A stretch of 64,000 bases of DNA from Desulforapulum sp034007745 (GCA_034007745.1 JAVEQI010000004.1:1-64000), one strand, 5' to 3'. Shown: positions 37,089-47,135, counted from the first letter of the stretch. Program-made: numbers and translations. Notes: generated from the letters alone by a model not told the origin.

Positions 37089-38224
37089 CAACCAAACCCC
37101 AAACTTCCAGAGCAATTGGGGCCGACACCAGGGGCATGGCACTGCTGGTATGCCTTGCCTTCATTGCCGTACTTTCCACAGCAGGTCTTGAACTGGGAAA
37201 AAGGGTCGGACGCTCAACAGAGCTTGCCTCTGTGCTCGGTGACCGATTCGTGGTACAGGAGATGGCCATGGCAGGGGTACATCTTGCCATGGTGATTCTT
37301 GAGGAAGATGCCAATAAAAATGAAACAGATTCGGTTCAGGAGCCCTGGGCCGACCCCCTGGTGATTGAGCAGGCAGTCGCAGCGCTGGGATACCCGTCAG
37401 GTGACATAACACTGTCGATTATGGATGAGCTCGGCAAGATACAGGTAAACGCCCTTCTTTCCGAATTTCCCGGCAACGCCTTTAACAACGATCAGAAAAT
37501 GCTCTGGGAACGCCTTCTGGACCTTATAATCTCGGCTGACAAATCAGAAGATGAGCGAGATCCAGCCGAAATCATCAACTCCTTAAAAGACTGGCTTGAC
37601 TCTGGGGACGATGATCTCGAAACAGGAATTTCCGGGGCGGAATCAGCCTATTATCAGACCCTTGAGCCCCCATACACTTGTACCAACGCTCCCTTTGACC
37701 TCCTGGATGAACTCTTTCTGGTCAAAGGACTGTCCGAGGGCCTTGGGGCATGTGAGGCAATCCCGTTCCTCGAAAACATGGATATTGGTATGGACCTGAT
37801 GCTTGAACAGAACTTTACCGTGTTTGGAATGGATGATCAGCTGGTGGAGGAAAACCGATACCGGTTTCCCGGAACCATCAACATCAACACTGCCAGTGCA
37901 ATGGTCCTCATGGCCCTTCTTCCGTCGGGCATGGAGGATCAGGCCCAGGAGCTTGTTGAATTCAGGGCTCAAAAACAAGAGGACGAGGGTGACTTTGTCA
38001 ACTCGCTTGACAAGGGATGGTACAAAACAGTAGTTGATCTAACAGAGAAAGAGGAAAAACAGTTCGAACGTCTGATCCGCTACTCAAGCACTGTTTTTAA
38101 GGTGGAGTGTTCGGCCGCAATCGGTACCAGAACAAGCGATGCAACCGCCATTGTACTGAGGGAAAAGGACAAGGAAACCAACCGATGGATTTGCAGAATC
38201 ATTCGTTTGACAAGGGATAATTAG
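37085..38224 (+). CDS. gspK: Type II secretion minor pseudopilin GspK
   Basis: 379 residues, the largest pseudopilin. The helix GMALLVCLAFIAVLSTAGLE lacks the usual Glu5 of pseudopilins, as GspK does. Contains INTASAMVLMALL (the helix-hairpin-helix-like segment) and caps the pseudopilus tip with H-I-J. Overlaps gspJ by 4 bp. Confidence 0.88.
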   Translation: MTTKPQTSRAIGADTRGMALLVCLAFIAVLSTAGLELGKRVGRSTELASVLGDRFVVQEMAMAGVHLAMVILEEDANKNETDSVQEPWADPLVIEQAVAALGYPSGDITLSIMDELGKIQVNALLSEFPGNAFNNDQKMLWERLLDLIISADKSEDERDPAEIINSLKDWLDSGDDDLETGISGAESAYYQTLEPPYTCTNAPFDLLDELFLVKGLSEGLGACEAIPFLENMDIGMDLMLEQNFTVFGMDDQLVEENRYRFPGTININTASAMVLMALLPSGMEDQAQELVEFRAQKQEDEGDFVNSLDKGWYKTVVDLTEKEEKQFERLIRYSSTVFKVECSAAIGTRTSDATAIVLREKDKETNRWICRIIRLTRDN

Positions 38225-38225
38225 A

Positions 38226-39770
38226 ATGAGAAGAACGATTCTTGGACTTGACATAGGCAAAGGCTCAATTACAGCCGTTATCGTTCAGAAACAGGCAAAA
38301 GAATTTTTAACGGTCAAAAGCCTTGTGATACCCTTTGACAAACCTGAAATCCAACCTTCTGACATTAACACGGGCACCCTGGAAGCACCCCTTGAGAATA
38401 CTGCCCCGCAAGAGCTATCCCTAAAAACCGCACAGATAGAAGCCGCAACCCAGACAGACAAGCCAGGCGATCAAACCGTCGAATCATACTTTGAACGAGC
38501 CATTTCAAAACTTGTGGACGAGATCTCCCTTGACCGAACCTCTGAGGAAATCTCCGCCGTTGCCATATCTATTTCATCGTCCCTAGTATCGTTCAGAAAC
38601 ATCACCCTGCCGTTTTCCTCACCCAAAAAAATACGCCAGGTCCTGGCGTTTGAGCTGGCACCCAACCTGGCTCTGGCCGATACAGCCTATATATCGGACT
38701 TTACCAAACCGGACAAGGCCCAGGGCGGCAGCGGAACATCGATACTCACGGCATCCGTTCCAGATGCCGTTCTCGATGCATACTTCACCCCCCTCAAGGC
38801 CATGGGGCTTCAGCCTTCTTTGATCACCATCCAGGGGTATGTGGCAGCCGACCATGTTTTAACCCGGACAAACAAGAAAAACGAGGCCGTTGTCCTGATA
38901 GATCATTCCAACGATCACACCACCATCTGCCTTTCATCCGAGCAGAGGATCCTTCAGGTGCGTTCGCTTGGTCAAACCCACAGTCATGACACCCTGATCC
39001 AGGCCATACACCAGACAGTTCAGGGGGGAAACCTCAAATCCTGCGGCAATTTTGTTCCTGAACGCTGTATCATCACCTCCCAGGGACAAGAATCCGATGC
39101 CCTTATCAACGCTCTTGAACTTACGCTTCCATGGCCGGTTGAAAAGGCCGCCATGCCCGAATATCCCAATGCCCTTGCGGCTGCGGTTGCCCAAGCCACA
39201 TCCCGGCCTGTTTTAAACTTCTGCCGGGAACGCTATACAAAAGATTCAATTTTAAAGCACCATGCAACTAACATTACCGTATTGCTCGTCTTTGCTCTGA
39301 TGGCTTTTTTCTCTTTTATGTTCAAGGTCAACCAGGACATCAACGACCTGGAAAATAAAGTGACAATGATTGACAGTGCAGGCATTGAAATTTACAAGAG
39401 AAATTTCCCACTGAATACTAGAATCGTCGACCCCCTGATGCAAATGAAAGTAGAACTGGAACAGATAAGGCAGAATTCAAGACTGGAAGCAACAGGGACT
39501 GGTGCTTCGCTCACAGATCAAAAGGGTTGCGTTGAGATCCTTGGGGAGCTGTCCAACAGGATACCCCCATCCATTGACGTTGAAATCGAAAGGTTGATTC
39601 TCAACCAGAGGCGGCTCGTACTTTCCGGTTCAACGGGAAATTTCAACGACATAGACCGGATCAAGGGTTTACTGGAGGCATCTGAGATCTTCAGGCAGGT
39701 GGAAATTCAGAGTGCGGCGGCAGATAAAACAGGCAACAGGGTACGATTTAAATTTATCATTATCCAATAG
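38226..39770 (+). CDS. gspL: Type II secretion inner-membrane protein GspL
   Basis: 514 residues. A PilM/actin-like cytoplasmic domain starts ILGLDIGKGSITAVIVQ (phosphate-1 motif), then one membrane helix (NITVLLVFALMAFFSFMF, about 347-364), and a periplasmic ferredoxin-like domain. Recruits GspE to the membrane. One base after gspK. Confidence 0.85.
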   Translation: MRRTILGLDIGKGSITAVIVQKQAKEFLTVKSLVIPFDKPEIQPSDINTGTLEAPLENTAPQELSLKTAQIEAATQTDKPGDQTVESYFERAISKLVDEISLDRTSEEISAVAISISSSLVSFRNITLPFSSPKKIRQVLAFELAPNLALADTAYISDFTKPDKAQGGSGTSILTASVPDAVLDAYFTPLKAMGLQPSLITIQGYVAADHVLTRTNKKNEAVVLIDHSNDHTTICLSSEQRILQVRSLGQTHSHDTLIQAIHQTVQGGNLKSCGNFVPERCIITSQGQESDALINALELTLPWPVEKAAMPEYPNALAAAVAQATSRPVLNFCRERYTKDSILKHHATNITVLLVFALMAFFSFMFKVNQDINDLENKVTMIDSAGIEIYKRNFPLNTRIVDPLMQMKVELEQIRQNSRLEATGTGASLTDQKGCVEILGELSNRIPPSIDVEIERLILNQRRLVLSGSTGNFNDIDRIKGLLEASEIFRQVEIQSAAADKTGNRVRFKFIIIQ

Positions 39771-39800
39771 CCCAAACAGACCGAACAGGATGCGTTGTAT

Positions 39801-40334
39801 ATGAACATTTCAAATCGGGATAAAAAGGCATTGATCATATGTGCAGGTTTTCTCATGGCATTTATAGTTGTTCAGTTTATGTTCCTGCCTACCCTTGAAA
39901 AGAGAAAAACCCTTGAACAGAGGCTTGTCTCCAAAAAGATAGTCCTGGAAGAAATCATGAACCTTGAACGCGAATACATTATCCTTGCCGGACGCACAGG
40001 GGCTGAGAGATCTGCTATCTCGGGCCGTGGGGCAGATTTCACCCTTTTTTCCTTTATAGACACCCTGGCTGAACAAAGCGGAGTAAAGGACAATGTAGCC
40101 TATATGAAACCTTCGTCAAGGACACTCGCCAACAGGGAATACGCCGTGTCCATGGTCAAAGTCAAGCTTGATTCTCTATACCTCAAAGAGTTTGTGGATT
40201 TCATCAACGGGGTTGAAAGTTCGTCCAATCAAGTGCAGATAAGATCGCTCTCCCTCTCCAAGACAGGCAGGGACAATACAATGATTGATGCCATAGTCGA
40301 AGCTGAAACCATTGTAAAAGGAGATTCTGCCTGA
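39801..40334 (+). CDS. gspM: Type II secretion protein GspM
   Basis: 177 residues from ATG 39801: short cytoplasmic N-terminus, one membrane helix (ALIICAGFLMAFIVVQFMFL), a coiled coil, and a small C-terminal domain. Little sequence conservation; assignment rests on topology and position after gspL. Confidence 0.75.
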   Translation: MNISNRDKKALIICAGFLMAFIVVQFMFLPTLEKRKTLEQRLVSKKIVLEEIMNLEREYIILAGRTGAERSAISGRGADFTLFSFIDTLAEQSGVKDNVAYMKPSSRTLANREYAVSMVKVKLDSLYLKEFVDFINGVESSSNQVQIRSLSLSKTGRDNTMIDAIVEAETIVKGDSA

Positions 40335-41200
40335 TGCGTATCAAGACCATCTTCCTATATCTGGCATACGCCGTGACCATGTTTTTCCTTATCGCCTATC
40401 TTCGCTTTCCAGGCGAAACGGCGAGCCGCATCCTGGGGGAACGCATCAACCGTATAACACCGAAAATCCAGGTGGAGCTTTCTACCGTCACACCGGTTAT
40501 CCCTCCTGGATTTAAAACAGCCAACCCGGTCGTAACCGTATTGGATCACAACAGGTTTTCCCTTGACTCAGCTGTTGTTTCACCCGACATTTTAACCCTG
40601 TTCAGCTCAACAAGAAAAATCAACTTCAAAGCAGCTGCCCTTAACGGTACCGTCAAAGGCACCATCTCAACACCCACCGATACAGCCCTGTCCCCGATGA
40701 CACTGTTGTCTGAGTTTTCAGGTCTTGAGATACCCAAGGTCTATTACAGCAAAGGCTTAATCGATCTTGAAGCAATGTTCAAACTAAGCGGCACCGTTGA
40801 ATATACCCAGAATCAACCCCTGGGATCGACCAGGGCAGAATTACACCTTACAGACCTCAAGATTACGATCCTCACTCCCCTGGTTCAGGCATTGGGGTTC
40901 TCTGATTTTACCTTCACCCATGTAGACATAACAGCTGCCATGGACAACGATCAATTTGAGATTACCCGGTTTTCCGCCCCGGGGGACAAGCTGTCCATAA
41001 CCCTTACAGGCACGGGAACACTTAAGTTACCCATGGAGAAAAGCCAGCTGAACTTAAAGGGAGAAATCCGGCCCGATCCCTCCCATGTTGCAAACTTTGC
41101 CGGCATATCCTCGGTTGAAGTACTTTTTCAGGACACAAAAAACGGGGGCATCCCCTTTACCGTTTCAGGAACCGTGGAGAATCCCATTTTTAAGTTATGA
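40334..41200 (+). CDS. gspN: Type II secretion protein GspN
   Basis: 288 residues. One N-terminal membrane helix (IFLYLAYAVTMFFLIAYL) and a beta-rich periplasmic domain repeated as AsmA/GspN-like strands (ALNGTVKGTISTPT, LKLPMEKSQLNLKGEI). GspN is present only in some T2SS. Overlaps gspM by 1 bp. Confidence 0.8.
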   Translation: MRIKTIFLYLAYAVTMFFLIAYLRFPGETASRILGERINRITPKIQVELSTVTPVIPPGFKTANPVVTVLDHNRFSLDSAVVSPDILTLFSSTRKINFKAAALNGTVKGTISTPTDTALSPMTLLSEFSGLEIPKVYYSKGLIDLEAMFKLSGTVEYTQNQPLGSTRAELHLTDLKITILTPLVQALGFSDFTFTHVDITAAMDNDQFEITRFSAPGDKLSITLTGTGTLKLPMEKSQLNLKGEIRPDPSHVANFAGISSVEVLFQDTKNGGIPFTVSGTVENPIFKL

Positions 41201-42066
41201 AAACTCTTTTTACATGTTTAAACCTCATCTTTTTAACAGTTGCCATCTATTTTAGCGTAACCCTGGTGTATGACAAAATAGAGAATGCGTTCTTTACTCT
41301 ATCCACCATATCAACCCACGAGAGAGAGGATAAAAATGCGCTAAAGATTGGAGCTCAACAACAAAGATCCCAGGATAGATCCACTATCATCACCCAGCGA
41401 AATCTTTTCAAGGCAGCGATAATGCCCGCCACCACGGCTGAAATGAAAAGCCCTGAAATTCAAGACAAGGCAAAGCTTGCCCCTACGACCCTGAATCTCA
41501 AGCTCTGGGGCACTGTGGCAGGGATTGGCAGCCAATCCTTTGCAGTCATCCAGGAGGACAAGGCAAAACCCCAGATGCTTTACCATGAGGGAGACACTGT
41601 GGCCAGGGCCATTGTGAAACAAATACTTCGATCCAGCGTGATACTTACCTACAACGGCCAGGATCAGATTCTGAAGATGGAATCAGAAGGTACAAAGAGC
41701 AGTGCCGCCCCCCCTCCTGCCATGACAAAACCTGACAATGATGAAACAGCCATAACCGTTGAGCGATCTGTGATTGATGATGCCATAAACGACATGGAGA
41801 CCCTGGCAAAACAGGTAAGGGTACGACCCCATTTTTCCGGTGGAAAACCCGACGGCCTGTTGATATACGGAATGAGAAACAATCCGGTTTTCACAAAACT
41901 CGGATTAAAGAACGGAGATATAATCATGGGCGTTGATGGCAGGGAGTTAAATTCCATCAGCGATGCCCTTTCCTTGTACCAGACCCTGAATCAGGCGTCC
42001 GGGGCAAATCTCAAAATAAAAAGGCGAGGTAAGATAAAGGAGATTGTTTACAATGTTCAACAATAA
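41197..42066 (+). CDS. gspC: Type II secretion protein GspC with PDZ domain
   Basis: 289 residues: one membrane helix near the start, an HR-type domain (LNLKLWGTVAGIGSQSFAVI, TPILT-like IVKQILRSSVIL), then a PDZ domain (GMRNNPVFTKLGLKNGDIIMG). Links the inner-membrane platform to GspD. Overlaps gspN by 4 bp. Confidence 0.88.
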   Translation: MKTLFTCLNLIFLTVAIYFSVTLVYDKIENAFFTLSTISTHEREDKNALKIGAQQQRSQDRSTIITQRNLFKAAIMPATTAEMKSPEIQDKAKLAPTTLNLKLWGTVAGIGSQSFAVIQEDKAKPQMLYHEGDTVARAIVKQILRSSVILTYNGQDQILKMESEGTKSSAAPPPAMTKPDNDETAITVERSVIDDAINDMETLAKQVRVRPHFSGGKPDGLLIYGMRNNPVFTKLGLKNGDIIMGVDGRELNSISDALSLYQTLNQASGANLKIKRRGKIKEIVYNVQQ

Positions 42067-44017
42067 CCGGCACGGCCGGAGCAGGAGATGGGCCACAGCC
42101 GCAACAAAATGGGCAATTGCTGCCATCATACTTTTTTCATCCCTTTTCCCCCTGGTGACCACCGCTCATTCTGCCGATGCCAACCTTGCTGAAAACCACA
42201 TTTCCATCGACTTTAACAACGTTGACATCAACGTATTCATCAAGTTCATCAGCGAACTTACTGGGAGAAACTTCGTGGTGGACAGAAGGGTCAAAGGAAA
42301 CGTCACCATCATCTCGCCTTCCAAGATATCTATAAAAGAGGCCTACGGGGTTTTTGAATCGGTTCTTTCCATCCATGGCTTTGCCGCTGTCGAGGCGGGT
42401 AAAGTAATCAAGATCATCCCGTCCCCCGAAGCCCGGTCTGAAAACATTGACACCAGAATCTCAGAGGGAAAAGAATCGCCCAGGGACAGGATCGTCACCC
42501 GGATCATCCCTTTGAAATTTGCCGGGGCCAACGAGCTTAAAATCCTGTTCACACCACTCATATCAAAGGGAAGCGTAGCCCTTTCCTATCCCGAAACAAA
42601 CACGTTGATAATCACCGACACCCTTTCCAACATTGAACGATTGTTGACCATCATCGATGCCGTTGATGTGATGGGCATCGGGAAAAGGATCTCTGTCATT
42701 CCCATTGAAAATGCCGATGCGGCCAAACTTGTCACGAATCTATCGACCATCTTCATGGCCAGAAGCCAAACCGATAAGGGCAAACCAGACCTTGACATGG
42801 TAGTGAAGTTTGTGGCGGATGAACGCACAAATTCCATTGTGGCCCTGGCAAGCGATATCGAGACAGAGCGGCTCAAACAGCTTGTGATGCTTCTGGATAA
42901 GGAGATTCCCAGGGGCGATGAAAAGATCCGGGTCTACTACCTTGAGCACGCCTCGGCAGAAAACCTTGCCAAGGTTCTCCAGGAGATCCCCGTAAAGAAG
43001 AGCGCCCAGACAGCCGAAGGGAAAAAAACAGCTCCGGTGATCTCGGATACCGTAAAAATCATGGCGGACAAGGCCACCAACAGCCTGATCATCATGGCGG
43101 AAAAGGAAGATTACCCGGTGATAGAAGAGGTGATCCAGAAACTTGATATCCCAAGATCCATGGTCTATATCGAGTGTCTGATCATGGAGGTGAATGTAGA
43201 TTCAGGACTTGGGCTTGGAACTGAGTGGCAGGTGGGCGATAGCTTTGATGCAGATTCCAAGGGTAAGGATCAGAAAGCATATTTTGGAGGATTTACGGGC
43301 AGCGGCATTTTAGCTGCTGCAGCCACAGGAGCGAGTCAAGGATTTACCGCGGGCGTCATGGGAGAGAGCATTAAAATCAACGGTTTCTCCTTTCCCTCCA
43401 TCGGAGCAGTTGTTCAGGCCTACCAGAAGGACAAGGACAGCCACATCCTCTCCAACCCCCAGATCCTCACCACCGACAATGAGGAGGCAACCCTGACCAT
43501 CGGCAAGAACGTTCCCTACCAGACCCGGTCGGCCGCCGAAAGCGGCACTGACACCTACAGTTCCTACGAGTACAAGGATGTGGGTATCACCCTCAAGATA
43601 ACTCCCCAGATCAGCAAGGACAGGCTCGTAAGACTAACCGTCTTCCAGGAGGTCACAAAACTTGACAGTTCGGCAAATCAAGCGAGCAATGACCGCCCCA
43701 CCACCCTGAAGCGCAAGATCGAAACGACCCTAATCGTGGAGGACGGCAACACCGTTGTGATCGGTGGGCTCATTGATGAGACCCTATCCTCCTCGGAAAA
43801 CAAGGTGCCCTGCCTCGGCGATATTCCAGGCCTCTCCTATTTGTTCAAAAGCACCTCTAAGGGCGATGAAAAGACCAACCTCTACGTTTTTCTAACCCCC
43901 AGGGTGGTGAAAAACCCCCTTGAGGCAGCCGAACTTTACAAGATCAAAAAACAGACCATTGACGGAGTGATCCAGGGGGACGTAAAGCTCTACAAGAACC
44001 CGGAGGAAAAAAATTGA
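42053..44017 (+). CDS. gspD: Type II secretion secretin GspD
   Basis: 654 residues from ATG 42053, AAGGAG 10 nt upstream. Signal peptide (WAIAAIILFSSLFPLVTTAHSA), N0-N3 domains (SIDFNNVDINVFIKFISELT), and the secretin core (LSNPQILTTDNEEATLTIG, VIGGLIDETL, VPCLGDIPGLSYLFK). Forms the outer-membrane channel. Overlaps gspC by 14 bp. Confidence 0.93.
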   Translation: MFNNNRHGRSRRWATAATKWAIAAIILFSSLFPLVTTAHSADANLAENHISIDFNNVDINVFIKFISELTGRNFVVDRRVKGNVTIISPSKISIKEAYGVFESVLSIHGFAAVEAGKVIKIIPSPEARSENIDTRISEGKESPRDRIVTRIIPLKFAGANELKILFTPLISKGSVALSYPETNTLIITDTLSNIERLLTIIDAVDVMGIGKRISVIPIENADAAKLVTNLSTIFMARSQTDKGKPDLDMVVKFVADERTNSIVALASDIETERLKQLVMLLDKEIPRGDEKIRVYYLEHASAENLAKVLQEIPVKKSAQTAEGKKTAPVISDTVKIMADKATNSLIIMAEKEDYPVIEEVIQKLDIPRSMVYIECLIMEVNVDSGLGLGTEWQVGDSFDADSKGKDQKAYFGGFTGSGILAAAATGASQGFTAGVMGESIKINGFSFPSIGAVVQAYQKDKDSHILSNPQILTTDNEEATLTIGKNVPYQTRSAAESGTDTYSSYEYKDVGITLKITPQISKDRLVRLTVFQEVTKLDSSANQASNDRPTTLKRKIETTLIVEDGNTVVIGGLIDETLSSSENKVPCLGDIPGLSYLFKSTSKGDEKTNLYVFLTPRVVKNPLEAAELYKIKKQTIDGVIQGDVKLYKNPEEKN

Positions 44018-45708
44018 GTGTCGAGATCTTTGTTGAGCACCTCCGAACGAAGACCTTTGTGGATGAGGATGGAGCCAGGGCCCTAGGGGCGATTTACGAC
44101 CGTGGAGAGGATCGATTCACAGAAGCCCTTGTTCAGCTCAAGCTTTTTCCGGAAAAAGCCATTCTGGAGGCCCTCGGGGCTACCTACGGTATTGCCTTCA
44201 CACCCGAGCTTGCCACCACGGGCACCGAAGTTGAATTTACAACCAAGGTCTCCATCCACTTTTTAAAAAAACTGATCATGGTCCCCCTGGTCAGAAAAAA
44301 CAGCCCATCGACCATTGCCATTTACGACCCTTCGGACCTCCAGGCGGTGGATGATCTTGCCGCCATCCTCAACCTTACCGCCTATGAGCTTGCGCTTGCC
44401 CCAAAGAGCGAAATTTTTGCCGCAATTAACGCCATGTACAACCAGAGCACGGACAATGTTCAGCAGATGGTGGAAGACCTGGAGGAAAACACCTCCAACA
44501 TAATGATGGAGATCGAACAGACGGCGGACCTTCTTGACGACACAAGCGACGCACCTGTCATACGACTGGTCAACCACATCATCTCAAGATCAGTCAAGGC
44601 CAATGCCAGCGACATCCACATCGAGCCATTCCAGGAGAGCCTTCAGGTGAGGTACCGCATCGACGGGATTCTATACGAGATGCTCACCCCTCCAAAATGG
44701 ATCCAGTCGGCCCTAATATCACGAATCAAGGTAATGGCCCAAATGAACATCGCCGAAAAACGAGCCCCCCAGGACGGCAGGCTCGAGGTTAAAATAGGTG
44801 AACAGAGGATCGACATCCGGGTCTCAACAGTGCCAACGACCTTTGGCGAACGCCTGGTCATGAGGCTTTTAAACAAATCTGGAGCCCTTTTAAAACTGGA
44901 TCAATTTGGTTTCTCAGAACAAGACCTTGCCACCATAAAAGAACTGATCACCCTTAACAACGGTATCGTACTTGTCACCGGCCCCACTGGAAGCGGCAAA
45001 ACCACCACGCTCTATGCAGCCCTGTCCGTAATCAACTCTCCGGATAAAAACATCATCACCATCGAAGACCCTGTGGAGTACAACCTCATGGGAGTCGGCC
45101 AGATCCAGGTAAACCGGAAAACTGGAGTCACCTTTGCCGCAGGATTAAGATCTGTGGTACGCCAGGACCCGGACGTTATTCTTGTGGGTGAAATCCGGGA
45201 TCTTGAGACGTCAGAGATTGCCATACAATCGGCCCTCACAGGTCACCTGGTCTTTTCAACACTCCACACCAACGACTCGGCAGGGGCCGTAACCCGACTC
45301 ACGGATCTTGGGGTGGAGCCCTATCTCATCACCTCATCGGTCAAGGCCGTCATTGCCCAACGCCTGGTCAGGATCCTGTGTGAAACCTGCAAGGAGTCCT
45401 ATCTGTTGAGCGACCAGGAGCTTGCACTGCTTAAAATCGGCGATCCCCCCCCTGGGGGGTGCAGAGCGTTCAAGGCCAGGGGATGCTCAAACTGCTTTAA
45501 CACGGGGTACGCAGGCAGGCAGGCGATACTTGAAATAATGGTTATCGATGATACCCTTAAATCCATGATCCTTAAAACATCTGATTCCAACCAGATAAAA
45601 GCCATCGCCCTTGAAAACGGCATGCAGACCCTTCGCCAGAACGGGGTTGACAAGGTGCTGGCCGGTTTAACAACCGTTGCTGAGGTGCTCCGTGTTACCC
45701 AGGAGTAG
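44014..45708 (+). CDS. gspE: Type II secretion ATPase GspE
   Basis: 564 residues: N1E/N2E domains, then Walker A GPTGSGKTTTLYAAL, Asp box ITIEDPVEYN, Walker B RQDPDVILVGEIRDLETSEIA, His box TGHLVFSTLHTNDS, and the tetracysteine zinc site (CETC ... CSNC). Last gene of the plus-strand gsp run; gspF does not follow. Confidence 0.94.
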   Translation: MSVEIFVEHLRTKTFVDEDGARALGAIYDRGEDRFTEALVQLKLFPEKAILEALGATYGIAFTPELATTGTEVEFTTKVSIHFLKKLIMVPLVRKNSPSTIAIYDPSDLQAVDDLAAILNLTAYELALAPKSEIFAAINAMYNQSTDNVQQMVEDLEENTSNIMMEIEQTADLLDDTSDAPVIRLVNHIISRSVKANASDIHIEPFQESLQVRYRIDGILYEMLTPPKWIQSALISRIKVMAQMNIAEKRAPQDGRLEVKIGEQRIDIRVSTVPTTFGERLVMRLLNKSGALLKLDQFGFSEQDLATIKELITLNNGIVLVTGPTGSGKTTTLYAALSVINSPDKNIITIEDPVEYNLMGVGQIQVNRKTGVTFAAGLRSVVRQDPDVILVGEIRDLETSEIAIQSALTGHLVFSTLHTNDSAGAVTRLTDLGVEPYLITSSVKAVIAQRLVRILCETCKESYLLSDQELALLKIGDPPPGGCRAFKARGCSNCFNTGYAGRQAILEIMVIDDTLKSMILKTSDSNQIKAIALENGMQTLRQNGVDKVLAGLTTVAEVLRVTQE

Positions 45709-45809
45709 TACGATTTTATCGGGCCCGCCCCAGAGGGCGGCCACAGGGGGCTGCCCAAAAATGCGGTTACAGGAGCCCCCATACACTGTCCCCCGTCGAC
45801 TATTTTCGA

Positions 45810-45852
45810 GTTTTATGCTTCATTGTACACGTCAGGAGGTGTGGGTTATATT
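45810..45852 (+). repeat. Hairpin-bearing intergenic repeat, copy E (degenerate)
   Basis: GTTTTATGCTTCATTG, weak palindrome (ACACGTCAGGAGGTGT), then GGGTTATATTTG. It overlaps the 5' end of the yidD frame, so the repeat may have supplied that gene's start region. Confidence 0.4.
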
Positions 45853-46186
45853 TGTATTAATAATGATTACCCCTTTCATTGCCTGTGCTGGGAACCCCGA
45901 TGTTGAAAAAAAGCAAACAGGGTCCCATCCCATCCTTGGTTTTTACGAACGATTCATCTCCCCGGTGGACGGTGATCGCTGCCCCATGCATCCCACCTGC
46001 TCGGCCTATACCCGGGAGGCAGTACAACGCCACGGACTGTTCATGGGCTGGATAATGGCCTGCGACAGGCTTGTCCGGTGCGGAAGGGATGAGACACGAA
46101 TATCCCCCGACATTATAAAAAACAAAGAAAGAACGACTCTTGATCCTGTTTCTGCCAACGACTTCTGGTGGTACAAAGAGCCATGA
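45815..46186 (+). CDS. YidD family membrane protein insertion efficiency factor-like
   Basis: 123 residues from ATG 45815. A hydrophobic N-terminus (VIFVLIMITPFIACAG) precedes the YidD core: PILGFYERFISP, CPMHPTCSAYTREAVQRHG and GWIMACDRLVRC with the conserved Cys residues. Standard YidD is about 70-85 residues and has no N-terminal signal; this one also has a C-terminal extension ending FWWYKEP. Start uncertain (ATG 45863 also possible). Its stop overlaps the next gene's ATG. Confidence 0.75.
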   Translation: MLHCTRQEVWVIFVLIMITPFIACAGNPDVEKKQTGSHPILGFYERFISPVDGDRCPMHPTCSAYTREAVQRHGLFMGWIMACDRLVRCGRDETRISPDIIKNKERTTLDPVSANDFWWYKEP

Positions 46187-47133
46187 ACCGTACCTTCCTC
46201 AATCCCGCTATCGGCCGACTTGTGCCCCCGCTACCCTTTATTCTTCTTTTTATACCTGTTATCCTTCTCACCCTGCTTATTCTGGATGTTAATCCTGGCT
46301 TTGGATCTGAAAAAAAAGGGATTTATATCGATGCAGATATGCAGTATGAATATGCCCAACAATGTTTTAAGGATAATGACCCTTCCCTGGCCCTGGTGGA
46401 ACTGAAACGTTTTACCCATTTTTTCCCCGGGGACAGACGGGTGCCAGAAGCTCTTTTTTTAACAGGTAAGGCTTACTATGACCTGGAAAAATACGGTGAG
46501 GCTGTAAAGACCTTTGAAACCTTTCTCTTTCCCTTTTCCGAAGATAGCCTTGTGATAGAATCCTACTTCATGATGGCCAAAACTTTTCAGAAAATGGGCA
46601 GGGAGGGAAAAGCTGAAACCGTTCTCCAAAACCTGCTCCTCTTAACCGATGAGATTGCAACCAAGGACCGGGTCCATTCGGCCCTTGGATGGATGGCCCT
46701 CAAACAATCCCAGAGCATGGACCCCCGTGACCTTGAAAGGGCTGAGATCAATATCAACAAAATCACCAGCGCCAGGGCCCAGGAATACAGTAAAGATCGG
46801 GTGAACGAGACCATCTCTTCCATTCGGCAAATCAAAAAGAAAAGCCCCACTATAGCGGGGCTTTCGGCGGTCTTTCCAGGTATGGGATTTCTCTACTGCG
46901 AGCGCTACCAGGATGCCCTTATAAGCTTTCTATTGAACACGGCCCTGATCCTTGCGGCCCATGAATCTTTTGACAATGGGAACCCCGCCCTTGGCGGAGC
47001 AATCGCCTTTGTAGAGGCTGGCTTCTATGCCGGAAACATCTACGGCTCCATATCAAGCGCCCACAAGTTCAACCTTCTATCTCACCAGAGGAACCTTGAG
47101 CTGCTGGAGCGGACGGTTGATCCACCCCTTTGA
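46183..47133 (+). CDS. TPR-containing membrane protein
   Basis: 316 residues from ATG 46183, coupled to yidD by ATGA. N-terminal membrane segment (FILLFIPVILLTLLILDV), then TPR-like repeats as in BamD/YbgF (YAQQCFKDNDPSLALVELK; LFLTGKAYYDLEKYGEAVK; MMAKTFQKMGREGKAETV), then a Gly-rich hydrophobic C-terminal domain (AGLSAVFPGMGFLYCERYQD, ISFLLNTALILAAHESF) similar to small DUF5683-like membrane domains. YidD-like plus this protein may form one envelope unit; function unknown. Confidence 0.65.
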   Translation: MNRTFLNPAIGRLVPPLPFILLFIPVILLTLLILDVNPGFGSEKKGIYIDADMQYEYAQQCFKDNDPSLALVELKRFTHFFPGDRRVPEALFLTGKAYYDLEKYGEAVKTFETFLFPFSEDSLVIESYFMMAKTFQKMGREGKAETVLQNLLLLTDEIATKDRVHSALGWMALKQSQSMDPRDLERAEININKITSARAQEYSKDRVNETISSIRQIKKKSPTIAGLSAVFPGMGFLYCERYQDALISFLLNTALILAAHESFDNGNPALGGAIAFVEAGFYAGNIYGSISSAHKFNLLSHQRNLELLERTVDPPL

Positions 47134-47135
47134 AA

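Noticed and set aside
42063..42080. 18-bp match (AACCGGCACGGCCGGAGC) to the repeat at 23846
   Set aside because: One short GC-rich match inside the gspC/gspD overlap without the rest of the repeat; probably coincidence.
46841..46864. Perfect hairpin AAAGCCCC...GGGGCTTT
   Set aside because: Lies inside the TPR protein gene and has no T run, so it is unlikely to be a terminator.
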